Positions 23,901-35,900 of a stretch of DNA of 64,000 nt are shown piece by piece. Under the pieces are notes generated by a model. The model did not search any database, was not told the origin of the DNA, and saw nothing but the letters and a program-made list of their open reading frames with translations. Position numbers and translations under genes: made by a program. Source of the DNA: Poecilobothrus nobilitatus (Eukaryota; Arthropoda; Insecta; Diptera; Dolichopodidae); contig OX352774.1 of NCBI GenBank assembly GCA_947095535.1, positions 239,345,825-239,409,824 of the forward strand, in the 5' to 3' direction. Each line of letters opens with the position of its first letter. Positions within the stretch are counted from its first letter, which is position 1.

Positions 23901-26900
23901 GGGATAAACTTCCGCAAATAGGTTACAAGCTATTAAGACGACTTCATCACATAACTTTACTTTATATCTTGAAGTATCCAAATATAGCTATCTATATGCC
24001 ATTAGAACCGATGCCGCCGAAAAATGCATTACAAAATTTTCTTAATATTTTGTAGTACATATTCTACTTAAACCGTTATATTTTTCCTCTATAAAAGTAT
24101 ACAGAAACTACTTTTCTACAATATTATATGTACTTTATACAATATTATCTTTAATGTACATCTTCCGTAATTTTAATCGTTTCGTTCCACCGTTTCTGAG
24201 ATCGAAATTTTGGTATAAAAAAACATGAAAAACCACTATACATCATGTAAAATTTTCAAAAACACCCTATAATATATTATGCTGATAGAAAGGTATCTTT
24301 ATACCCTTTTCAATGGTATATAATGAAGTATGGTATAATATGTCATGTAAAATTTTCTAAGGCACATTATATATTATTATACCGTTAAAAAGGTATCTTA
24401 ACATCTTTTTCAACGGTATATAATGTATGGTATGAATTGGCAAATAGTCTCACCAGAGGACCCAAATGCGTGAAATTGAAATAACAATTTTAATAAATTT
24501 TGACTATTAGATGGCGGCATTGGTCCTAATGGCATATAAATTGTTGAAAACTTGGAGATATAAAGTATTATACCATTATGTAATGACGTCATCTTAATAA
24601 CTCGTAACCATTTTGTAGAAGTTTATCCTTAATTATTTTCAATTTTATATTCATCCAATAACAGAGAAAAAATAAGGAATTAACAATAATTTAAAATTAA
24701 GTAAAAGAAAGGAATAAAATAAAAGTATACTTCATATCAAACAAAAACGAATTATTATTTTATTCTACGAAATTATTTTTAACATTTTTAAATGTAACAC
24801 ATACGTTTATGATTTCAATTTAAAATAATTTATTATTTCTTATGAAATTGCAACAAAAAAAAAAAATTTAATTTATTATCCTTTCAATATAATACGAAAA
24901 AAAAAATTTAAATATATCATAGACATATATGGACATATATTTAACAAGCAGAATATAACAGCAACATTGAAATGTATTTAAATAAATCCTTAAATAAAAA
25001 AAAAGGATATTAATGAATGCCTTATTAATATAAATTTAAAAAGAAATTTTTTTTTGTTTTTGTATGTGATTGCCTTCGTTTATTTTTAATTACAATGGAG
25101 GGTGCGGGATAAAATTCAGAATTTACAAATCCAGAATTTGTTAAAAAATCCAGAAAAGACTAAATCTACAAAAGATACAATCTAGAAAAGGTTAAATACA
25201 GAAAAGACTAAATACAGAAAAGACTAAATTTAAAAGAGATTAAGGCTGTATCCGAAATTATTGCACTTCGCACTAAATACTACCTAATCGCACTAAATGA
25301 ATTCCGAAAAATTCCGAAATTTTTTTAGTGCATTTGAAAATAGTGCACTAAATTGTCTGATCGCACTTGATTATCTGTCAATTTTTTAGTGTACTCTCGA
25401 CAACACTAAATATTCGCTCTAAAAGAGTAATACATGCAAGAAAATAGTTTGGAGTGTTTAGTGTCAATGCTTATGTCAATGCAAAACAATTTTTGCCGCA
25501 TTCAAAAAGAGGATTGTTTAATTTTGTGGCGGGGGTATCTATGATAAAATTCGTTTTTCATATAAAAAAAAGTCAAATAATTTTTTTATATGAAACAGTT
25601 CGGCATATTAACATACTTTTTTTTTTTTTGGATTTCATACAAACAAAAGAAATATATCAAACTGATTCTTGCTGTAAGTAGTGGGAGTTAGGATAGCCCC
25701 TTTTTCTGAATTTTATCTTTCCGGATTATGTATTTCTAGATTTTATGCTCTACACACAATGGCATATAATATGCAATAATATGACATTTGCATATTTATT
25801 TTAATGAAGTTTATAAGCTCATAATATTATTGTAAGTATAATAAATTATTATGTCATTTTATATATTTTTTTTAAGTCTTTATTTTTTTAAATCTGTTCA
25901 AAAAATTTCAATAAAAATCAAAGGTAAAAAAAAAATATACCGTATGAGGAATTATTACTTGAAAACTTTTTAAAGTACCTACTCCTTATTTAATAAACAT
26001 TATACTATTCGTACTAACAAGAGAAAATTAATTCAAAAATAATATATGGATATAATACCAAAAAAAAAATATCCTTTTTCATATTACTTCAGTATATGTA
26101 TACAGAAAACAAAAATAAAAAAACTAACAAGAATAAATAAAATGAAAAAGAAACCCGTATGAATACTAGCTTTTAATTCAACTTTTCAGCACATACATAC
26201 ACTAAAACATTAATGTGATTTAGTTAAAAACAAAAATTAAAAATAAAGTGAATTTATGTTTTAAGCTAGATTATTATTTATATTATTATTATATATATAT
26301 ATAATATAATAAATACATACATATTATCACATAACAGTTTCACCTCGAAGACTTAAACTTTAAAAATAAAATTATAGTATCCCCGAACTTTTATATTCTC
26401 TTATTTATATGAAACCGTATGAAAATGGTTCAAGCGTATTATAAATTTACCATTACGTTTGTGACATCTTAAAGCAACCAAACTAGATATGACAAAGTAT
26501 AAACTTTATTCTTACTTAGAATTGAATTCTGAATGGATTTAGCCATGTATGTTTGTTCGTCCGTCCGCACGATAACTGAAAAAATAATATAATTGAAATT
26601 ATTATAATTTTACTTTCGTAAAATTATTAGTTTCACTATGTAAATTGAGTGAAATCGAAGTGTACGTTGAAATTCTTTTTTTAAATAAAAATAACTCATA
26701 GTGTCTATTAATCCCAGGTATCTGACATTTTGTGGATATATTTTAAGTTTTATGCCGTTCATTTTTAAAAAATTTCGTTGGTCTAGCAAATTAAAGTAGC
26801 TGCTATGTAACTTTTTTTTTTATATAAACATCATTTTGTATCCTCATATATTGGTACGTAATAAAAAAGCTAGACATCTGAAGTTTTCTTCAATGAATAT

Positions 26901-29900
26901 TTGGTTGGTCTAGACTCTAGCCAAACAGATTATCTATAAATTTTGTAACTTCATTACGCCAAAGATCTGAAATTTTGTAAAAGACGCTCAAGTTTTATGG
27001 AAATAGCATTAATTATATTCATGTGAATATTCGAGAATTGATACAGTCTACTCTAAACTCTTCCTCTTTTTTTATTTTAAATTTCAAAATTGATTCAGTA
27101 CTTAATTTAACATCAAGAACAAAGTTTAAAGTATTTTTTCAACATCTTCACACCTTTGTTATTAAAAAGGTAATAATATATTTAAAAAAAAATTTGAATT
27201 GATTGAAGGTGTCTAGTCTTTTAGTACGAAAAAATATTCTATCCACTAGTCATGACTACACTTATGGCTAGACTTACGACTAAACTCATGACTAGACTTC
27301 TTTTTAAGTTTTCTTTGTACATACGTTGTACATTAATTTTAGTGTTGCTCAGATCCTTTTAAACTTAGGAAATTCGTTTACGTTTCAAAATTCTCTGTGA
27401 ATAATAATTTTGAATAAATTTGGTTATTTCTGTTTTGAAAGTAATTTTAATTGAATTACTTTTACTATTCAAGCTTTACCGAGGTTTCGGTCTACATCAA
27501 AAAGTTAACAACTTTTAAAATCATTTAGTTTTTCCTTTCTTTTTTATATTAGTGATTATATTTATAATTTTGTAAAATGAAACTCCCTTCCTTTTTTTTA
27601 ACTGGTAAGTCTATCTATACTATATAGGATACATTCAAACAACTGTAATGTTATATTTAATTCTGTCCTTTTCATTTATATTTTTGATTTTGCAGCACAG
27701 AATAATAAGTTATTTTTTTAAAATGAGACCTAAAAACATTAATTTTTTCTGCAAATAAAATTGAATAATGCAGTTTTAAATTTGAACTGTCCAAAATATC
27801 TGTCGGTTGTATAAAAATGATTAGTAACTTCACTTTAATCAAAAAAAAACAAAAAAATCATGCATTCTATATACTTTATAAAGCGTCATGAAATAACTCA
27901 TCAAGAAATAACTTCGCAACTTAAAATGAAATAACTTATCAAAAATGTTTCAAGTTTTTTTATTTTGATGTGAAGTTATTTTATTTCGTACGGATTTATT
28001 CATTTATTTTTTTCTTATTTTTATTTTAATCAAAATTAGCTAATATTTCTACATATGCGAGATTCATATAATCCTGATTTTGTAACCAACTGTAAAATCT
28101 CTTTTTTTTTTTCTACATATTTGAAAATCGAATTTGGCATAGTGGGTATTCTTTAAATTAGTTGGAAATCTTTAAAATAGTGAGTCTGACACCTCTTACC
28201 GCTGCCAAATAAATTATTAATATTATACGGTATAAGATATGTCAGACTCACTATAATATTATATTTTCTTATTTTTATTACATACTTCTATCTATAAATC
28301 TTAACTCTTCATTTATTTTAAAAATGATAGAAAATGATAGAAATGATTTGGATGATAGAAAACTACATAGTTTTTCCTTTTAATGCGTGAATGTAAATGT
28401 TGTGAAGTGGAATAATTCTTCCGACGTGTAAGTATATGGGAATCGAAAACACACTCCCTCGTTTTTTACAGTGTATTTTATACGTTTTTACCAACTAAAC
28501 CACCGGAGTGTAGAGTTATTTCAGAAGAATTGGGAACTTATTTTATTATGAAAGATATCCACAGTTTGATGCGGAATTATTTCTTTCTTGAAGTTATTTC
28601 TTGAGGAGTTATTTCATGCTACCACTGTACAATATGTATATTATATTATTATATGTAACTATACATAATATTGCAGTATGTCTTATTTTTTGTATAAACA
28701 TTACCTATAGCTAAGTATTTTATTATATATTGTATTAAAGAAAAAACCGTTAATTATTCAATATGATACGGGTTGTGCATTTTTTTAAAAAATTTCCAGC
28801 ATTATAGGTACACTTTTTCAATTTATATTTTATTTATTTTTTTGAGTTTGTTTTTTTTTTTTTCATTAAATCATCATGATTGAGTCAGCATTCGTGACTA
28901 GCAAAATTAAATAAATTGAACCAGACCCGCATATAGAAAATCATTTATAATTTTTTTTTATTTTTAAAGTTAAAAAGATGAGATCTGGTTTACAAACTAG
29001 AACAATAATAAAAATATCATAAAAATCCAAAATCAAAAAAAAAAAAAAACAATCAAAATTAAGACAAGAAAAACAAAAAATCTGAAAATGAGAAAACAAA
29101 ACAGAAATATCTATGATAAATTAAATTAAAAATAACTTTTAAAAATAAAACAAAAGAATAAAAGTACATATAATTTTCAAGGATTTTTATGTACAAAAAA
29201 TTCATTTAATTTTGAAGTACGATAACGGGTCAGAAATTATTTTCGATACGTCTTAAGGTTTATCAACCTTTCCTTAGATTTTCATTAATTTCTCATTCAA
29301 AACAAAAATTAAACGATTTTCTCTTAGAATTTTAGAATCTCTTAGAATTCTCATAGAATATCTTTCTTAGATCCCATTATACATTATATACATAGGTACT
29401 TCAGTTTATTTAAAAATCTTGAAACTTAATTTTAAATTTGTTTATATACGAGTATCTCTGTACTTAAATGAAAATTAAAAATACAAGCCATTAAATTTAT
29501 TTCTTAATATACTACAAATTTTTAATAGCAAAAATTATAATACAAAAAAAAAAAAAAAAAAATTAAAAACTGGAATATCATCTGGAGACAGGACAATATT
29601 TTATTATATTCACTAATAATAAGGATATTTAATTTATTGTATGTTCAGTAAAATCAAAAAAAAAAAAACACAAACAACAAAAACAATATTTTTTAATAAT
29701 AAAAGTGATATGTAAGAAGTTCGACGTCAACAGGATATTAAAAAATTTATTTTCCACTTTGAGATTTTTAATAAAACATTACTTTAATATCTACAAAAAA
29801 TAACAAAAAACCAAAAAAAAAAAAAAATTTTTTTTCTCCAATGAAAACTTACATAAATTTATTTAATACACCAACATACACCAGTTATATATATATATAC

Positions 29901-32900
29901 ATTATATTATTATTCTTTTACATTAAAAAAAATTAATTATTTATTTTGAAAAATAAAATAAAAATATAATATGGCTTTTATTTTATTTTTTTTTATTTTT
30001 GTTTTTCTTTTTGTTAATGTTAACATATAAAAGTTGTGCAATAATTATTTATTTTAAGATACAGAAAAAAGATTAAAAATAAAATAAAGTGTATGTACAT
30101 ATGTACAATATTTTAAAGCATAAAACGTTAAGAGGATTTTGATTAAAAATGTCCATGTCCATGATTAAAAATGAAAAAAAAAAAAAAATTGATTAAGGAG
30201 CTTTAAAGAATATCAAAGTATTGATTCGGAAAATTTTAATGACTATTTTAAAATTTTGAAATACTCAATTTTATTTTTTTTTTTTTGTTTAATATTAAAC
30301 ATTAATCTAAGTAAATTTTTCCTGTCCAGACATAACGAACAAAATTTTTTTTTAAATAAAATATCGGCAATATAAAAAAAATAAAATAATTATTATAAAA
30401 CCAAAAAAAATGAGTACAGTTTGTAAGTACCATATATTCTTCTTCTTCTGCATCTTTTAACTCCTAATTGGAGTATAAGACGTTTACAAAATCCTTCCAT
30501 CTTCTGCTATCTACAGCAATTCTTTTTATTTGAGGTCATGTTTAATTTTGCGTTTGTGCTTCAGTTAAAACAGTCTTTATTAAAGTTTTTCTTGGTCTAC
30601 CAGCTCGCCGGCTACCTTGTGAATTCCATTCAAAATATTATTTAGCAATGTTTTTGTTTGGCTTTCTCAAGGTGTGTCTGATCCATCGCAATTTTTTCTT
30701 TCGGATTTCGACTTCAATCATATTTTGGTTCGTTTTTTCGCCACAATAATGTGCTAATAGTTTTCGGCCAGCGAAATTTCAAGAAGTATCATATTACTGA
30801 TACACAATATACTTTCATAACACGTATCACTAAATACTTTGATATGGATAGATAATTTCAGAATTCACGTACTGCTAAAAATAATTATGTAAAATGCTTA
30901 TTAATTCGAAAAAAGTATCTACTTTGGTAAATTATTTTTAATATTTCAGTATTTTTTGACGAATTACTTAAGTAAAATATTTTGAGGTACTTTAGTACCA
31001 AGATCATTTCAAAGTCATTTTAAAATTATCAAATTTGATAGTCAACAATTTGATCGTCAACAATTTGATCAAAAAACTATAAAATGATTGTAAAAACCAG
31101 ATCAAAGAATGCTAAAGAGAACACAGGGTAAACAGTGGATAGTAGAACTTTTGATCAAGTCACTTCACAATTTACTATCTACAATTGCACATGCATTTTT
31201 AAATATATTCACATTTAATTATTTATTGGTATTTCCTTAGGAAGTACTGATTATTAGATAATGGTAAAATTTTATTTGTCCTGTTACATACTTAAATTTT
31301 ACATGACACTCTTTATTACTTACACAGAGATTATTTCTGATGACAAATAAATTTTTTCAACCTTATTGCATAATATATATTATATATAAATATTATATAA
31401 TATATACTATAGGTGAAAAAAGCATTTAGGTCCCGTAAAAGTAAATTTTAAATATGTATATGTATTCAATTTCAGAAGATGATGAAAATAAAAACAAAAC
31501 TTCAATATTATATAAAGTCTTTACTCTTCTCAAACTATTCAAACTGTTTTTTATTAATTTTTCATCAATCATCAATCTTTCTTTATTTAAATTAAAAATT
31601 ATTTTCCCATTAATAAAATAAATACGTATATATACTTATGATATGTTTTTTTTTTTTTAAGTATTCTTATATAAAAATAAATACATACTAATTAATATAT
31701 TGTTAATAAATTGTTATTGTTAAAGTCATTGACCAAATTGTTTAAAACAAATGATTAAATAAGAATATATTAAATTTTTCAATTGTATCTGTAGGTAGTA
31801 GATATAACATCAATATGATTAATAAAAAAAAATTTGCAATCACTTGTAGATTCATTATTGTAAATATAAAGCAATCATTTTATTTTTTATTAAATTATTT
31901 ATTATTTATTATTTATGTTATTAATTATTTATATTGCACATTGACATATAGTGTTATATAATACATTTAATTTAATTTTATTGAACAAAAATACTTATTT
32001 TATTTTGTATTGAAATTAATAAAATATTAATTAAATTTTAAAGTAAAGTTTAATAATAAGGGTCTTTACGTAAACGTGCATTAAAGGGGAAAAAAAAATT
32101 AAATGAATATTACGTAACCGACCCAAATACAAAATATGAATTGCAAAGTAAAAATATTATAAATGACAAAAATCCATCAAAAAATCAATATCAATTATGG
32201 TTTAGAGAAATGATTATTGGTATCTTTTCAGTATCTTTATGTTTGGGACGAAAACGAAATGAAAATGATACGCTCTTACACATATTTACAATAATACTAT
32301 TATTATTTTTTAGTCGAAAAGTAATGGTTACATTTTTATTAACTACATAAATGAACCGGGTTCGAAACGTTTTTACCATAGTTTATCATATTGTTATCAT
32401 TAGCAATTGGAAGGAAGCAGACATAAAATAATAAATATTTAAAAAATATTCGCAAGTTGATGAAAATGTATAATATTTAAATATATTTATAATAAACTTA
32501 TAAAATACAAAAAATAAAAATAATATCCAAAGAAAAAAATAAACATGTTTTATTTCCTAATAAACACCTTTAATTTCTTATAACATATTATTTCATTCGC
32601 AAACGTTAAATCTTTTCATGATACAAAAAAGTTTCGCTTTTTATGTTATGTAAACATCGTGCTTTTAGCTAACACTTACCAATACATATATATGTCTACT
32701 TTTCTAATATTATTACGTTTACGGTTAGTTTTTGTATCGCAAAACCGTTACTTTTTTCATTTCTTGAATGAACACATGTCTTCGCTAGCGATTCGTTTAC
32801 GGTATCTTTTTTTTTGGAGTTATTTTTTAAAAATGTCAAAAGTCAATATTTATTTCAATTATTTTAAGACAATTTAATAAAATTGTCTAAAAAAAGAAAA

Positions 32901-35900
32901 TTTCAAATTTTTAAACCTTAATAGCTCTTAGTAGCTCTTAAATAGATCGTGGTAGAATAAAATTTACTAGGACATATTATCTAAGAAGAATTATTTTGTG
33001 TTATGTAAATTTCTCGAATTTTATAACTAATTTTTAAGAAGATATTTCAATTTCAAGATTAAATCGAAAAAAACATCTTCATTTTGTTTATTTGATACAA
33101 ATGGAGCTTGTGACACAAATAATTTTAAGTTCTGGTACACTGATTTGACTGAAATCCTCCTACAATAAACAATCTCATTTAATAAATGTATTAAACAAAT
33201 TTTAACATTTTAAGGTAGGTAAGGTACCACATACCTCTGTTTTTTTTAAAAGGAAAAATATTTTAAAAATTTAAATATACAGCTTCACAGATTTTTGTTT
33301 TTTCATTATTTCAGTTACTCAACGTATTTATTTTAGATTATTTTAAAAATAACGGTAAATGTTTAAATTTAATATGAACAAATAAATAATTAATATAATT
33401 ATTTTCTATTATTGACAAAGTATAATTTTAAATTCAATAATAGCTAATTAAATTAAATATAATTAGTAAATAATAATAATTTAAAAATCACAATATTGTT
33501 AACATTTTTAAAAATATTTAAAATATAATTTTTATTATTCATAACTACATATATATATTATATATCTAAAATTAATTAATTAATATAATATAATCAATAT
33601 ACTTCATAATATTAAAAACAAAAAAAAAAAGGAAAAATTAAATTTTTATTGATATTGATATTCGTTTGTTTTCATTTAGCAAAACAATTAATTAAATTTA
33701 AATAAATAATTAAATTATATTAAATTAAAATTTTATAATAATAATAATAATATACAAGTATTAATGTTATAACAATAAATTAATAAAAAACAATTATAAT
33801 ATTATCTTTTATCCAAAAACTGTTATAATTATAATAATATTTCTGAAAAATTTGTTATGAATATTAATTTACACAAATGATGATTACACAAGATGAAGTG
33901 ATACTTGTCTATATTATTAATATACAAAAATTAAATTAATTAATAAATAAATAATTTGTATGTTAAAAAAAAATATTATAATCAAATTTTTTGAAGATTC
34001 ATGCTATACGAAAATATTGTATGTACATGTTTGTTTTTTGATAGAATATTGAGAACGGAAGCGTACCGAAATCTCACGAATTGAAATCTCACGAAAAAGT
34101 AGAAAAAATATTTTAGAATCCTAAGAATTTTTGGGAGCGTCTTTTTGTAAAAAAAAAAATGTCGAATAGCGAAAAAGATTTAAAAATAAAATATCGAGAA
34201 AAAAAATTCTCTAATTTTTGTTTTAGAGTAAATATTAATTTTTTCCAATCACATCGAACTTCGAACACAAACTTTTTTTTTTTTGTAATATAGATGGGAA
34301 TCTTTCAAAAACACCAAGAATTCGCCTTTGGCAGAATGTTACTAATTAAATCCACCTCCACCTTTAACCAATATAATGGGGTTGAAATTCCTACATACTG
34401 ACGCAGTATATTGGCTACGGAGATAGGAAAGAAAAGGAATAGCAAAGGAAGGACAAAGATGCAGGAACATTGAATTAGGAATGGGACTTTAAGGAAACAA
34501 TTAATCCGTCTATTATTAATATCATTTTGTTAACAGTAACTATAGACATTAATAACACCTTCCTGCATGAGGTAATTAATTGAAGGCACTGTCAATGTAG
34601 TACTCCACTGTGAACTTCCCTGTCAATGTAACAGCTATTATTATTATTTACATTGGTATTAGTTATTAATATTATTATTATTATTTACTACAGAGTCAAG
34701 GCCATCAGTGGATTACAACGTGCCGTAGTATATAACAGCTTCCTGCATTATATAACGAAAGATAGTTCCAATGTAGCAGCTATTATTATTATTATTATTA
34801 TATGCATTAATTAAATTACATACCAATATGTATTTTCCAACCGCTAATTATGAGGAATTTTGAAGTTGGTTATAAAATCTGGGTTTCATAATGTGTTTAC
34901 GAAAGATTTGGGAACGGTGCCCTCATTATTTTAATAAAATGTCTGAAAGTTTTTAATTTTGATTGTTGATTGTATTTTGTTGAATTCATTTATAAAATTT
35001 ACTGTATAAATGTTATATTATGCCCCTTGTTGTTTTGAAATCTTTCTCATTTCTAGTGATGTATATTTATTCTTTTTGGCGAAAGTGATCAGTTGATAAT
35101 TTTTTGATTATTTATTATTTTATGAATATGGTTCAATAATATATTAATTTATATTGTTGGTTAACATTGAGTATATTGTATTATACTATTGTTTTATACG
35201 GTTTCAATTTTATTTATATTTTACTGTGGAGTTGATTCCCATATGATTTGTTCATATGTAATACAACTGTGGTCGAAAATAAAATATGTCGATCTTTTCA
35301 TGTTTTTTGGTATAATTTTTGAGGTTTTTATAAATACTCCAACAGGCAACTCTCCTACATTTCTCGTATAGATTTCGTTTGACCCACCCATTAGACCCAC
35401 ATTTGTTATTGCTCACCTTTTTTATTTCTGATTTAAAATTCATATTTGTTTATTATTTAATATAAGTAATTGTTACAATTTTGAGGAAATTGAATGAACT
35501 GGGACTTACTGCCCTTTATCGAAACCTTACACTCTTACCATTTTAAAACCTTAAATTTTTGAAAATAAAAATTAAAAGTTATGAGAATATAAAAGTTATT
35601 ATCGTATTAAAAAAATGCAAAATACTGTACAAAAAATTAAATTACCCTGAATTTTCAGGGTAAAAGTTACCCTGAATTTTCATCAAAAAATGAAGGAAAT
35701 TTGTAACCCTTTAATTACACATATTTGATAAATTTATAAAATTAAACACATTTAACGATTCAATTAAAAAAAAAAATTTCAGATAATGACATCAAATCAA
35801 AGTCATGTTATGTTACAAAATGTTCAATTAAATTTATCTGGTAAATTTAGTTGTGAAGTATCAGCTGATGCACCATTATTTCACACAACAATTGTTTCTG

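Larger units (their letters stand above)
20966..35782 (+). other. 14.8-kb Beat intron filled with repeats
   Basis: It runs from the GTAAGT donor at 20966 to the acceptor AG at 35781-35782 and separates the two halves of Ig1 at phase 0. It contains family A copies (21.3 and 26.4 kb), inverted-repeat elements (23.9, 25.1 and 27.9 kb), a SINE remnant (28.4 kb), a LINE remnant (30.4 kb) and a family D repeat (34.3 kb). Between these it is AT-rich with no coding signal that I can see. Confidence 0.85.
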
